From NCBI RefSeq assembly GCF_000307855.1, contig NZ_AJLR01000147.1, positions 1 to 64,000 on the forward strand: a stretch of DNA of 64,000 bases. The letters are read 5' to 3'. This stretch comes from Schinkia azotoformans LMG 9581 (GTDB lineage: Bacteria; Bacillota; Bacilli; Bacillales; Bacillaceae_J). The position numbers were made by a program, and so were the translations under genes. Positions 25,547-34,612 of this stretch are shown piece after piece. How positions within the stretch are numbered: the stretch's first letter is position 1; every line of letters begins with the position of its first letter. The notes beneath the pieces were generated by a model that saw only the letters and a program-made list of their open reading frames with translations, was not told the DNA's origin and did not search any database.

Positions 25547-26308
25547 ATGAAAAAGATATTCTTTTATACAGTAATGGTTATTTTGATTGCGGTCATGACG
25601 GCTTGTGGTGGAAATGAAGGAGATAAAAATACAGCTACAGAAAATGATGCTGCAAAAAACGGATCAGAAACTGCTGGTGAACAAACAGAAGCCAATGGGC
25701 AAGAAATTACAGCCTTGCCGCAGTTTGAACCAGTTAGTGATGAAGAGCCAGTGGTGACAATGAAAACAACAATGGGCGATATTGTAATTAAGCTGTTCCC
25801 TAAACAAGCACCAAAAGCTGTTGAAAATTTCATCACACATAGTAAAGACGGTTATTATGATGGTTTAACCTTTCATCGGGTCATCAGTGACTTTATGATC
25901 CAAGGTGGCGATCCAAATGGAAATGGTACTGGTGGCGAAAGTATTTGGGGTGGTCCGTTCGAAGATGAATTCGCTCCGGAATTAGCAAATTTCCGCGGGG
26001 CTTTGTCAATGGCTAACAGTGGATCGGATACAAATGGAAGCCAGTTTTTTATTGTTCAAGCAGGTCCAGATACAGTTGATGAAGAATTATTAGAACAAAT
26101 GAAACAGGCCGGTTTCCCGGAAATTGTCGTTAATAAATACAAAGAAGTTGGGGGAACACCTTGGCTTGATCATGTACATACCGTTTTTGGACAAGTAATC
26201 GAAGGTATGGATGTTGTAGATAAAATAGCTAGCGTTAAAGTCAATTCAACATCAAGTGCACCACTTGAGTCAGTTATTATCAATGAAATTGTTGTCAATG
26301 ATAAATAA
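25547..26308 (+). CDS. Cyclophilin-type peptidyl-prolyl isomerase lipoprotein
   Basis: The 253-residue lipoprotein has a signal peptide with lipobox VMTAC (Cys about 21), an acidic/Asn-rich linker, and a cyclophilin domain from about residue 70 ([22 protein letters not shown], then FEDEFAPEL and NGSQFFI). It would speed proline isomerisation in proteins folding outside the membrane. ATG 25547 follows AAGGTAGAG. The ATG at 25529 overlaps that site. B. subtilis PpiB is cytoplasmic, so this is an exported relative. Confidence 0.92.
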   Translation: MKKIFFYTVMVILIAVMTACGGNEGDKNTATENDAAKNGSETAGEQTEANGQEITALPQFEPVSDEEPVVTMKTTMGDIVIKLFPKQAPKAVENFITHSKDGYYDGLTFHRVISDFMIQGGDPNGNGTGGESIWGGPFEDEFAPELANFRGALSMANSGSDTNGSQFFIVQAGPDTVDEELLEQMKQAGFPEIVVNKYKEVGGTPWLDHVHTVFGQVIEGMDVVDKIASVKVNSTSSAPLESVIINEIVVNDK

Positions 26309-26321
26309 TTCGAATTTTTTT

Positions 26322-26356
26322 GAAGGGGCCATATGCAGTTGTGGTGCCCTTTTTCT
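26322..26356 (+). terminator. Terminator of the cyclophilin gene
   Basis: AAGGGGCCAT / GTGGTGCCCTTTTT hairpin behind the stop codon. Confidence 0.75.
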
Positions 26357-26468
26357 TTGTTCTTTTCATAATGTCGTAAATCTGTAATAAAACTTATGTG
26401 TCCAAGCAGGATTCCGGGCGTAAAATAAGAATATGAATTAAGATATTTATTTTAATAAGGTGGTTTGG

Positions 26469-26732
26469 ATGGAAGGGTCGAAAATGTTAAATGAAAAATT
26501 AAGAGAGGTTATTAATAAGTGGGACCCTTTAGGGCTTGGACCAGGTGCTTATGAAGTGGAAGTAGTCGATATTATTCAAGCTGTCCATGAGATTGATGAT
26601 CTAAAGTATTTGGCAAAAAGAATTCAATTTATTTATGAATTTTCATTTGAGGAATCAATTCCTCTACCTGAATGTCAAAAGGTTGCAAGAAGAATGCTGT
26701 TATTAAAAGAAACAAGCCCATATGCAGTATAA
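26469..26732 (+). CDS. yugE: DUF1871 family protein YugE
   Basis: The 87-residue helical protein corresponds to B. subtilis YugE (86 aa). The conserved opening VINKWDPLGLGPGAYEVEVVDI and the C-terminal ARRMLLLKE helix identify DUF1871, which has no known role. ATG 26469 follows AAGGTGG. ATG 26484 with GGAAGGG is a credible alternative and would give 82 residues. It has its own terminator, separating it from nosD1. Confidence 0.82.
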   Translation: MEGSKMLNEKLREVINKWDPLGLGPGAYEVEVVDIIQAVHEIDDLKYLAKRIQFIYEFSFEESIPLPECQKVARRMLLLKETSPYAV

Positions 26733-26734
26733 AA

Positions 26735-26769
26735 GAAGAACGAACCTAGTAAGGTAAGTTCTTTTTTTA
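26735..26769 (+). terminator. Terminator after yugE
   Basis: AGAAC/GTTCT and ACCT/AGGT helices with a T7 tail. It isolates the nos accessory set that follows. Confidence 0.8.
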
Positions 26770-26784
26770 TTCAAATTTTCTTTT

Positions 26785-26812
26785 TTGATTCTTCACATTT
26801 AATGGATATGAT
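26785..26812 (+). promoter_or_regulatory. Probable sigma-A promoter of nosD1
   Basis: TTGATT (26785-26790), a 16-bp spacer and TATGAT (26807-26812) lie just after the yugE terminator. A start near 26819 would place the ATG at 26802 inside the promoter, so translation more likely begins at 26847. No FNR palindrome was found here. Confidence 0.55.
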
Positions 26813-26846
26813 GGTATGTAGTAGAAGATTGGCGGTGAAACGAATA

Positions 26847-28190
26847 ATGATTCGCATGCTGTTTTTATTATTTTTATTAATTGGAGTCGCATTTTCACTA
26901 CAGCCTGCTGCAAATGCGGAAGAAGAAATTGTCGTCAAACCGGGTGATAGTATACAGAAGGCGATTGCTCAAGTACCAGAAGGCTCAACGATTTTGGTGA
27001 AAAAAGGACAGTATAATGGCAGCTTATTAATAGAAAAATCGGTTCAATTAATAGGTGAAGAAGGTGCAATTATAGCGGGCGATGGGAGCGGCAACGTTAT
27101 TGAAGTGAAAGCTCCCAATGTCATAATTGAAAATTTCATAATTGAAAAGAGCGGGAAAAGGGGTACTGACGCCGGAATTTGGGTGGAATCCTCTAATAAT
27201 CTGATCAAGGATAATGTGTTTAAAGAAATTTATTATGGTATTTATATTCAAAAAGGACGGTTTAATCGAATAATTGATAATCAAATTACCGGTTATGATG
27301 GTCATTTTTCACAGAAAGGGAATGGTGTCCATTTATTTTACGCTGAAGAAACGGAGTTAACAGGGAACGTCATTCGGCAGGTTCAGGACGGTATTTATTT
27401 TGATTTTGCAAAAGATAGCACTGTAAAAGGAAACAAAGTAGAAGGGTCCAGGTATGGATACCATGTTATGTATGCCAAGAAGGGTCTTTTAAACGATAAT
27501 ATTTCAACCAAAAACATTACCGGGGTCATGATCATGGATGCGGAAGATTTCGATATTACCGATAATGTAATAAACGAGAATTTAGATTATCGAGGTCATG
27601 GCATTTTGATCTTTGATTCAGACCGAATCAACATTATAAATAATCGAGTCACTTTTAATAATACCGGTTTAAGCCTGCAGGATGCTAGAGATTGTAAAAT
27701 TGAGAGCAATGTTTTTGCCGGAAATTATATTGGCTTGGATTTAAAGGATAAAAATGAACGGAATACGATGATTAACAATAATTTTATCGGGAATATTGTG
27801 CAAACGAAAATCTTTACATCTGTTGAGCCGATGGATTTAAATGGTCAAGGAAATTATTGGGATGATTACAGCGGGATGGATTTAAATGGGGACGGGATCG
27901 GTGAAATTCCGTATGAGTCCGGCAAATTGTTTGATAAATTGGTAGAAGAAAATCCAATGCTGCAATTCTTTTTTGAAAGTCCTACGATCAAGCTCTGGTC
28001 CTCGATTGAAAAGATCTTTCCGGCCTTTTCAGGTGAAAAAGGAATGGATCGTTACCCCTACACCCAACCTGTTCAATATGAGGCTGATAAGACTGGACTT
28101 GATGCAGAGCGAAATTGGCTAGCTGGTTTAATTGGTATCGTTATGGTTAGTCTGGGAATAACTATTTTTTACCGTGGGAGGGTTTTATGA
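26847..28190 (+). CDS. nosD: NosD-type copper-maturation protein, copy 1
   Basis: The 447-residue exported protein has a Sec signal (MIRMLFLLFLLIGVAF...ANA), a right-handed beta-helix of repeated N-x-I/V-x-x-N rungs (about residues 70-330), and a C-terminal membrane helix followed by a basic end (GLIGIVMVSLGITIFYRGR). NosD works with NosF and NosY as an ABC complex that helps place copper in nitrous oxide reductase on the outer side of the membrane. ATG 26847 is chosen because GGCGGTGA lies 8 nt upstream and the in-frame ATG at 26802 overlaps a promoter. First gene of nosD1-L1-Y1-F1. No nosZ adjoins it. Confidence 0.88.
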   Translation: MIRMLFLLFLLIGVAFSLQPAANAEEEIVVKPGDSIQKAIAQVPEGSTILVKKGQYNGSLLIEKSVQLIGEEGAIIAGDGSGNVIEVKAPNVIIENFIIEKSGKRGTDAGIWVESSNNLIKDNVFKEIYYGIYIQKGRFNRIIDNQITGYDGHFSQKGNGVHLFYAEETELTGNVIRQVQDGIYFDFAKDSTVKGNKVEGSRYGYHVMYAKKGLLNDNISTKNITGVMIMDAEDFDITDNVINENLDYRGHGILIFDSDRINIINNRVTFNNTGLSLQDARDCKIESNVFAGNYIGLDLKDKNERNTMINNNFIGNIVQTKIFTSVEPMDLNGQGNYWDDYSGMDLNGDGIGEIPYESGKLFDKLVEENPMLQFFFESPTIKLWSSIEKIFPAFSGEKGMDRYPYTQPVQYEADKTGLDAERNWLAGLIGIVMVSLGITIFYRGRVL

Positions 28191-28672
28191 TGGAAAAAAT
28201 AATGAAGCGAAGCGGGTTACATTTGCTATTATTGTTGGCATTTTTACTATTTGTAAGTGCGTGTGGAAGTAAAGCAAGTTATGAGCCGAGAGCAGTCAAT
28301 CCGGAAATTGATGCCTGTGAGGTTTGTAATATGTCTGTTGCTCATGAGGATTTCGCCACGCAGTTAATTGAAACGGATGGAACGGTTCATATGTTTGACG
28401 ATATTGGCTGTATGGTGAAGTACTTACATGGTGAAGGCAAGGACAAAGAGGTTGGAGCAACCTATGTAAGAGATTTTGAAACGCTTGATTGGGTTCCTTT
28501 TGAACAGGCCTACCATGCGTATCACCCAGAGTTTTGGACTCCGATGGCATACGGAGTTGTCTCTTTTGAAACTAAGGAGCAAGCAGAATCCTATGTTGAA
28601 AAAGAAGGAAAAGGTGAAGTGCTAGATTATAATGGCTTGGAAAAAGTAAATTGGGTCATGCAGGGTCATTAA
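28187..28672 (+). CDS. nosL: NosL copper-chaperone lipoprotein
   Basis: The 161-residue lipoprotein (lipobox FVSAC, Cys about 26) has the NosL metal motif CEVCNMSV and the conserved HMFDDIGCMVKYL and YVRDFETLDWVPFEQA segments. NosL binds Cu(I) and hands it to the NosDFY complex for the NosZ copper centre. The ATG overlaps the nosD1 stop codon by 4 nt, showing translational coupling. A second NosL-like protein is encoded at 30494-31213. Confidence 0.93.
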   Translation: MMEKIMKRSGLHLLLLLAFLLFVSACGSKASYEPRAVNPEIDACEVCNMSVAHEDFATQLIETDGTVHMFDDIGCMVKYLHGEGKDKEVGATYVRDFETLDWVPFEQAYHAYHPEFWTPMAYGVVSFETKEQAESYVEKEGKGEVLDYNGLEKVNWVMQGH

Positions 28673-28712
28673 TTCTAATGTCAAGTGCCAAACAGAAGGA
28701 AGTGATTAAGAA

Positions 28713-29543
28713 ATGAATATGCTAATGATAGCAAGACATGAATTAAAGGTAATTTCCCGAAGCAAATGGGTCTTCAGCTTTACCATTTTATATACAGTGC
28801 TTGCGATTACGATCGTGTTATTCGGCGGCAGTGCAGAAGAAGCAGGGTTCACTGGCTTTAACCGTATGGCTGCAAGTCTATTAAATTTATCTCTGTTTCT
28901 TGTTCCGCTATTAACTCTATTAATTGGCAGTACTTCCCTTGCCGGAGATAAAGAGGATGGAAGCTTAACCCTTTTATTTACGTATCCAATTCCAACTTCG
29001 CGCATATTAGTAGGAAAATTCATTGGGTTACTAGTAACATTGTTTGCCGTCATAACATTCGGCTATGGTGCCGCTAGTTTGATTCTATTTTTTAGTAAAG
29101 CAAGTGTTTCGCTCCACTTTTTCCTATTGTTTTATGGATTTACGATGCTGCTAATGGTCTTATTTCTTGGTCTCGCCATGCTCGTTGGCGTGCTTTCATC
29201 AACGAGGTTTCAAGCTTTAGGTCTCAGTCTAATTTTGTGGGCAGTGACAGTTTTGTTTTATGAATTTGTCATTATGGGCTTAGCAATGGTCATTGGTAAA
29301 CAAGCGATTCTAGCGATGTTTACCGCCTCCATTTTATTAAATCCGGTGGAATTAATTCGGGTATGGACAATTATTTCATTGGATAGCGGTTCAATCTTTG
29401 GACCTCATTTATATGATTTAACCGTTTGGAGTGAAGGGAATATCGGTCAAATTGTTTTTGCTTTAACCGCCATTCTTTGGGTCCTCATTCCGATTTTGAT
29501 TTCAAATAGTATATTAAAACGGGGGATCAATCATGGAGCATAA
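28713..29543 (+). CDS. nosY: NosY-type ABC permease, copy 1
   Basis: The 276-residue protein has six membrane segments and belongs to the ABC-2 permease class. The family signature GDKEDGSLTLLFTYPIPTSR follows TM2. It pairs with NosF1 and NosD1 in the membrane. GAAGGAAGTGA precedes the ATG. It overlaps nosF1 by 11 nt. It is clearly diverged from the second NosY (62126-62923), which carries EKELKTLMILTTKKESFL at the equivalent position. Confidence 0.9.
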   Translation: MNMLMIARHELKVISRSKWVFSFTILYTVLAITIVLFGGSAEEAGFTGFNRMAASLLNLSLFLVPLLTLLIGSTSLAGDKEDGSLTLLFTYPIPTSRILVGKFIGLLVTLFAVITFGYGAASLILFFSKASVSLHFFLLFYGFTMLLMVLFLGLAMLVGVLSSTRFQALGLSLILWAVTVLFYEFVIMGLAMVIGKQAILAMFTASILLNPVELIRVWTIISLDSGSIFGPHLYDLTVWSEGNIGQIVFALTAILWVLIPILISNSILKRGINHGA

Positions 29544-30279
29544 TTTGATGGTTGAAGTCAATGACTTAAGCAAAATCTATAGTCCTTCTAATAGAATTGA
29601 GCATATTAATTTTGAAATTACGAAAGGCGAATGTTTCGCCCTATGTGGTGGTAATGGAGCAGGAAAAAGTACCGTAATTCAGATGATCATTGGCAATGTG
29701 AAGCCATCGTCAGGAACGATCAAGCTGTCAGGGATGACGATGGACATGAATAGAGCAGTGTACAAATCGCTTTTTTCCTACATGCCAGATGCGATGGTAT
29801 TTCCGAAAGTTTTAACAGGCTATGAGGTTTTATGCTTTTTTGCCGACTTATCAAATGTACCAAAAGGAAGAGTTGATTTTCTTCTTGAAAAAGTAGGTCT
29901 TGCCAATGATAAGGATAAAAAGGTGCGGGAGTATTCGAAGGGCATGCAGCAAAGATTGGCATTAGCGCAAAGTTTATTGCCGGAAGCACCGTTGTTAATT
30001 CTCGATGAACCGACAAACGGCTTGGACCCGTATTGGGTTCGTGAATTTAAAAATATTATTAAAGAAGAAAAGGAAAAAGGGACCACGATTTTATTCTCTT
30101 CCCATATTTTATCTGATGTTGAGGAGTTGGCCGATCGGGTTGCTTTTATGAATAGCGGCCGACTGCTTGTTACAGATACAGTCGAGGCGTTGACAAAAGG
30201 AAATAACGACAGTTCCGCAGTCAAAACAACGTTGGAGGAAGTATTCTTTTCGTTGGTGAAGGCTGAACAACCTGTATGA
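29533..30279 (+). CDS. nosF: NosF-type ABC ATPase, copy 1
   Basis: The 248-residue ATP-binding subunit shows Walker A GGNGAGKST (about residues 39-47), signature YSKGMQQRLALAQ, Walker B LLILDEPTNGLDP and a switch histidine in FSSHILSDVEE. It drives the NosDFY complex. The start at 29533 overlaps the end of nosY1. ATG 29548 would also be in frame. It ends the four-gene set, and a 52-bp-type repeat array follows. Confidence 0.93.
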   Translation: MEHNLMVEVNDLSKIYSPSNRIEHINFEITKGECFALCGGNGAGKSTVIQMIIGNVKPSSGTIKLSGMTMDMNRAVYKSLFSYMPDAMVFPKVLTGYEVLCFFADLSNVPKGRVDFLLEKVGLANDKDKKVREYSKGMQQRLALAQSLLPEAPLLILDEPTNGLDPYWVREFKNIIKEEKEKGTTILFSSHILSDVEELADRVAFMNSGRLLVTDTVEALTKGNNDSSAVKTTLEEVFFSLVKAEQPV

Positions 30280-30302
30280 TTTGGGGAGAGTGCTAATTAG
30301 CA

Positions 30303-30420
30303 GGTAACTCTTGCGCTTATCCTCACCAAACGGAGAGCAAGTTGCGTTTGATAGTAGATAACTAGGATTTATCCTCACCAAACAGGAGCCAATCCCCGTT
30401 TGATAGCAGATAACTTTACT
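30303..30420. repeat. 52-bp-type tandem repeat array A
   Basis: Units begin at 30303 (variant GGTAAC), 30357 and 30409 (GATAAC), i.e. spacings of 54 and 52 bp. Each contains TTATCCTCACCAAA, and complementary CAAACG/CGTTTG or CAAAC/GTTTG arms allow hairpins. The same family forms the longer array at 53181-53400. No coding potential. Confidence 0.7.
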
Positions 30421-30440
30421 TAACCTATTACAATATAAAG

Positions 30441-30487
30441 CAACAAAAAGGATTCCCTGCCATAGTAGCAAGGAATCCTTTTTGTTG
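30441..30487. terminator. Bidirectional terminator nosF1/NosL-like gene
   Basis: Perfect 16-bp stem CAACAAAAAGGATTCC / GGAATCCTTTTTGTTG with a 15-nt loop between convergent genes. Confidence 0.88.
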
Positions 30488-30493
30488 TTCTTA

Positions 30494-31213
30494 TTAGTGA
30501 TTCATTTGTCCGTTCATGTTACCGTTCATTTGGCCATCCATTTGCATCTGTCCTTGACCGCCCGCCGCACCTGCTGCTTTTTCTTCTGCTGCTTTCATTT
30601 TTGCTAGTTTTGCTTTACGACGTTCTAAAGCAATCTTATCAACATCATCCATAGATGTTACTACAGCAGCTAACATTGGATTTTCAGTAACGAATTTGTC
30701 GGCAGCTTCCTCGGAACCAAATAATGCAAACCCCATTTTCATTGGAGTTTCGATGCTTGCTCTTACAGGAATTGCATTGCTTACTGGCACCCATTCCAAC
30801 GTGTTATAATCACGCACCCATGCAGCCTGTGGTGCTTCTTCAAGAACTCGGATTTGGTTCATTAAACAACCTACATCATCTGTAAATAAATGTTCACCAT
30901 CAGCCGTCACAACTTGTCCTGTAAATTTGCCCATATCATGGTCGTGAGGGTAGACTGTCATATCGCACATTGAGCATTTTGTTTCTGTGGTAGGTTCAGT
31001 TGCTTCAACAGCAACATTCACTGGTTCATTTTTCTGCGCTGCTTCATCTTTATCTCCACCTACACCATCTGTTTCTTGCATAGCAGCTTTTTCAACATCA
31101 GTAGTCCCTTCAACAGGTGCTCCACTTTGTCCTTCATTGCCGCCTGTACCACATCCTGCGATTACAGCTGTTAGTAAACCAAAGACTGATAAAACAATTA
31201 AAAATTTCTTCAT
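30494..31213 (-). CDS. NosL-like lipoprotein with Met-rich C-terminal tail
   Basis: The 239-residue lipoprotein has a signal peptide and lipobox VIAGC. A ~55-residue low-complexity acidic linker leads into a NosL domain (about residues 75-185) with the motif KCSMCDMTV and the FTDDVGCLMNQIR and WVRDYNTLEWVPV segments. An alanine/lysine helix and a terminal tail with five methionines in the last 18 residues plus a final His follow. Methionine-rich tails commonly bind Cu(I). This suggests a copper reservoir or relay outside the membrane. It is convergent to the nosD1 set, with its own promoter region. TTGGAGG precedes the ATG. Confidence 0.88.
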   Translation of the reverse strand: MKKFLIVLSVFGLLTAVIAGCGTGGNEGQSGAPVEGTTDVEKAAMQETDGVGGDKDEAAQKNEPVNVAVEATEPTTETKCSMCDMTVYPHDHDMGKFTGQVVTADGEHLFTDDVGCLMNQIRVLEEAPQAAWVRDYNTLEWVPVSNAIPVRASIETPMKMGFALFGSEEAADKFVTENPMLAAVVTSMDDVDKIALERRKAKLAKMKAAEEKAAGAAGGQGQMQMDGQMNGNMNGQMNH

Positions 31214-31404
31214 AAATAAATCTAACCTCCAAAAATTATTTATATTTTTGATTCCAATTACAGATTAATAAAAAGATTTGAAATATCTGTGAGTAAACTT
31301 TATAGAAATGAAAAAGTTTAATAAAAATTTTATAAAATGAATTCACTTTTTCAACACATATACAAGGTATACTGGAGATAGTAACTTGATTTGGGGGTTA
31401 AGTA

Positions 31405-32382
31405 ATGTATAAAACAAAGTGGTTACTAGTTTTGACCCTATCTCTCTTATTGACGGGCTGCCGAGCGGAACAATATACAAAAATAGAGGCGTCAAAAGAC
31501 CAGATTATCGTTGTTAACCTGCTAGAGAGCAGCTTATCCTTTTTTGATCAAGACACAAAAGAAGAGCTGGCAAGGTGGACAATACCCTATACGTTCACAG
31601 GTGCTTTGTTATTACCGGATAATAAAACGCTGCTTTTATATGGGAAGCATTTAGAAAAAATCTACTTATATGATATTACGACTGGAACTGAAGTGGACCG
31701 CTGGAAAACAGGAAAAGGAATTGTTAATGTCCAAATTTCGAACGATGATTCAAAACTATTCTTGGCTAATCAAGAAAATGATAAAATTCAAGTGAGGACA
31801 GTAAGCGGGGAGAAAGTAGCAGAAGTAACTGTTGGAGACGATCCGCTAACGATATTGGAGAGTAAAAAAAGGCACCAATTATTTGCTATTAATTTCAATG
31901 CTCCTGAAATTACTGTCATCGATAGCAGATCATATGAAAAAACAAAGGTTATCCATGCGAAGCCAGCTTCTGTAGGCGCCGTACTAATTGAACCATATGA
32001 TGAACTTTGGACCGGGGGCCATGGAGTCGGTCATAAGACGGAGAATGCTGTGACGGTATATTCATTGGATACAGGTGATATAAAAGGAGAAATTAACGCA
32101 CCGATTATGCCGGTAGACTTGGAGAAATGGGAGGACTATGTTTTTGTTGTCAGTCATGGCTCCAATCAACTGCGAAAAATCAATATTCATACAAAGGAAG
32201 TTGTCGCAGTGAAGGAAATCGGCGCGAATCCGTTTAAAATCTCGATTATTGATAATTTAATTTATATTGCAAGCTATGACAGCAATGAAATTATCGAGGT
32301 TGATCCTACTACGATGGAAATAGTTGATACGATTCAGGCTGGAAAGGGTCCTTTCCAAATCCTGTTCAAAAAAGAGGTGTGA
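31405..32382 (+). CDS. Beta-propeller lipoprotein (YVTN/cytochrome d1-like fold)
   Basis: The 325-residue lipoprotein (lipobox LLTGC, Cys about 19) is built of repeated four-stranded blades with WTIPYTFTGALLLPDN, VNVQISNDDSKLFLAN and similar YVTN-type rungs. This fold is shared by surface proteins and the haem d1 domain of nitrite reductases. No haem-binding CxxCH is present, so it is not a cytochrome by itself. GGGGG precedes the ATG. The stop is 4 nt from the response regulator ATG, so it is co-transcribed with the two-component system and may act as its sensor accessory. Ligand unknown. Confidence 0.78.
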   Translation: MYKTKWLLVLTLSLLLTGCRAEQYTKIEASKDQIIVVNLLESSLSFFDQDTKEELARWTIPYTFTGALLLPDNKTLLLYGKHLEKIYLYDITTGTEVDRWKTGKGIVNVQISNDDSKLFLANQENDKIQVRTVSGEKVAEVTVGDDPLTILESKKRHQLFAINFNAPEITVIDSRSYEKTKVIHAKPASVGAVLIEPYDELWTGGHGVGHKTENAVTVYSLDTGDIKGEINAPIMPVDLEKWEDYVFVVSHGSNQLRKINIHTKEVVAVKEIGANPFKISIIDNLIYIASYDSNEIIEVDPTTMEIVDTIQAGKGPFQILFKKEV

Positions 32383-32386
32383 GAAA

Positions 32387-33064
32387 ATGAGTAAAGGTAT
32401 AGTTTTAGTTGTTGATGATGAAGCGGATATGAGACGTCTTATTCGCATGTATCTTGAAAAAGAAGGTTACGCTTGCGTCGAAGCAGAGGATGGTCAAGTT
32501 GCCCTTGATCTATTAAAATCACATACTTTTGATTTGATTATTTTGGATGTTATGATGCCAAAGGTCGATGGACTTACATTACTTATGAAAGTAAGAGAGC
32601 ATTCTTCTGTACCGATTATCTTTTTAACAGCAAGGGGAGATGAATGGGATCGGGTTTACGGCTTGAAGTTGGGAGCAGATGATTATATCGTAAAACCATT
32701 TAGTCCGAATGAATTAATTGCGCGGGTGGATGCCGTTCTTCGCCGGGCGAATCCGAGTGTACGCGATGAGGAGGAGACTCTATCTTTCGGGCCGATTCAA
32801 TTAAATATTAAAGGAAGGCAAGTTTATCTTGAAGGTGAACTCATTAACTTAACGTTGAAGGAATATGAACTCCTATTATTCTTCTGTCGCCATACTGGAC
32901 AGGCGCTAAGTCGCGAACAGCTATTAGAAAATGTATGGGGATTTGACTATGTTGGTGGAGTTCGAACAGTGGATACTCATATTAAAACATTGAGATTAAA
33001 GTTGAAAAGCCATGGCAGTTTAATTCAAACAGTTTGGGGAATTGGATATAAATTTGAGGTTTAA
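32387..33064 (+). CDS. OmpR-family response regulator
   Basis: The 225-residue regulator has a receiver domain (acidic DDE near residue 10, phospho-acceptor Asp in LIILDVMMPK, TA and K in LTARGDE and DYIVKPF) and a winged-helix DNA-binding domain (about 130-225, with GFDYVGGVRTVDTHIKTLRLK). ATG 32387 follows GAGGTGTGAG. The longer frame lacks a ribosome site. It forms a pair with the kinase at 33069. Target genes are unknown, but the placement between nos accessory genes and a hemerythrin suggests a respiratory, copper or redox signal. Confidence 0.93.
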   Translation: MSKGIVLVVDDEADMRRLIRMYLEKEGYACVEAEDGQVALDLLKSHTFDLIILDVMMPKVDGLTLLMKVREHSSVPIIFLTARGDEWDRVYGLKLGADDYIVKPFSPNELIARVDAVLRRANPSVRDEEETLSFGPIQLNIKGRQVYLEGELINLTLKEYELLLFFCRHTGQALSREQLLENVWGFDYVGGVRTVDTHIKTLRLKLKSHGSLIQTVWGIGYKFEV

Positions 33065-33068
33065 AAAA

Positions 33069-34469
33069 ATGGATAAAATTTCTCTTTCTCTTGAACAGAA
33101 ATTATGGATTATCGTTAGTATTGTTATGTTGACCGGGATCGCTGTTTCCTATGGTATGTATCATTATTTATATAAAAAAATATATGTTGAAGACGTCGAG
33201 ACTAATCTCAGACAGGAAGGCTTTCAACTGGCTAATGAATACACAGGCGGAGAGTTAACGCCTGAACTTCAGGAAAAGATTGAATGGTATAACAACATAT
33301 CAAGATCCGAAGTGGTCATGGTCAATGATCCGAAGGAATTAAGTGCCTGTTTGCCTTTTGATGTAAATCATCAGACCTTGATTGGCGCAGAGGATCGGGA
33401 ACGATTAATTAATGGTGAAAGTGTCACAAAAATTGGTTATGAAAAACAATTTGATAGGAATATAATGGGCGTCATTGTGCCGCTTCTTGATGAAAAGCGA
33501 TTGAAGGGTATTATCTATCTTTATATTCCGCTGGCCACGCTTAATGAAGTTTTTGAAGAGGCCAGCCTTATCATTACGATTATTAGTCTAATCTTTAGCT
33601 TATTTGCTCTTCTCTTTGGAAAGAGAATCGTAAAAAAATTAACAACCCCGTTAAACGAAATGGAACGGGTAGCGTATCAAATGTCAAAGGGAGATTACAG
33701 CGAAAAGGTTCATGTTTATTCCAATGATGAGATTGGTAGGCTCGGTATGGCCTTTAATCAAATGTCGGAAGCGATAAATGAAGAGGATGAACGGAGAAAA
33801 GAATTTTTGGGGAATGTATCCCATGAACTTAGGACGCCGATCAGTTACATCAAAGGGTATAGTGAGGCCATTTTAGATGGGACGATTTCTGAAAAAGAAG
33901 AGGCCATCAAGTATATGCAATTAATCAATCGTGAAGCGGGTAGAATGCAGCGATTAGTCCATGACTTGCTCGATTTAGCCCGATTGGAAAAGAAATCACT
34001 GCCAATGAAGATCCAGCCGATTGCGCTTGCCCAATTAATTGAGGAGTCGCTTGAGAAATTTGAACCATTTTTACGCGAGAAAAAGCTCAGCTTTGAGAAA
34101 AAACTGGATCCTGATATCATCATTATGGGAGATCAGGATCGGATCGAGCAGGTTATTCAAAATATCACGGAAAATGCTGTACGCTATTCACCGGAAAACT
34201 CATTTATTCGGGTTTCATTGGAAAAATCGAAAGGCAATACTTGTACAATTGCAATAAAAGACAACGGGATAGGAATCCCAAAAAAGGACATTCACCGCAT
34301 CGGCGAACGATTTTTTAGAATTGATAAAGCAAGAACGCGTGTCTATGGCGGTACAGGCTTAGGAATAGCGATTGTCCAAAAAATTGTGCAACTTCATGAA
34401 GGTAATTTTTATATAGAAAGTGAAGAAGGTGTTGGTACAACGGTATTCATTAAATTACCAATCATTTGA
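33069..34469 (+). CDS. Membrane sensor histidine kinase
   Basis: The 466-residue kinase has TM1 (about residues 11-32), an extracytoplasmic sensor of about 130 residues, TM2 (about 165-185), a HAMP region, HisKA with His in FLGNVSHELRTPISYI (about 255), and HATPase_c motifs (N-box ENAVRYSPEN, G1 DNGIGIPK, G2 GTGLGIAIV). The ATG is 2 nt-scale close to the regulator stop, with GAGGT inside its end. The extracellular domain matches no family that I recognise, so the stimulus is open. Confidence 0.92.
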   Translation: MDKISLSLEQKLWIIVSIVMLTGIAVSYGMYHYLYKKIYVEDVETNLRQEGFQLANEYTGGELTPELQEKIEWYNNISRSEVVMVNDPKELSACLPFDVNHQTLIGAEDRERLINGESVTKIGYEKQFDRNIMGVIVPLLDEKRLKGIIYLYIPLATLNEVFEEASLIITIISLIFSLFALLFGKRIVKKLTTPLNEMERVAYQMSKGDYSEKVHVYSNDEIGRLGMAFNQMSEAINEEDERRKEFLGNVSHELRTPISYIKGYSEAILDGTISEKEEAIKYMQLINREAGRMQRLVHDLLDLARLEKKSLPMKIQPIALAQLIEESLEKFEPFLREKKLSFEKKLDPDIIIMGDQDRIEQVIQNITENAVRYSPENSFIRVSLEKSKGNTCTIAIKDNGIGIPKKDIHRIGERFFRIDKARTRVYGGTGLGIAIVQKIVQLHEGNFYIESEEGVGTTVFIKLPII

Positions 34470-34612
34470 TTTTTTTGTTTTATAACATAAACTACATTTT
34501 ATTGTGCAAATGTGTGATAAACTTCATTTTTCATGATAATCAATCAGAGTATTCTTATGGTATCCGGTCTAGATCATTAGATGACCTTTTCTATAAGAAG
34601 GAGCTGTTGCAA

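Noticed and set aside
26802-26846. Upstream ATG of nosD1
   Set aside because: It falls between the -35 and -10 elements of a likely promoter and has no ribosome site; ATG 26847 is preferred.
34513-34528. FNR-like site upstream of the hemerythrin gene
   Set aside because: The left half TGTGA is perfect but the right half reads TCATT, and no convincing -10 element occurs at the expected distance.
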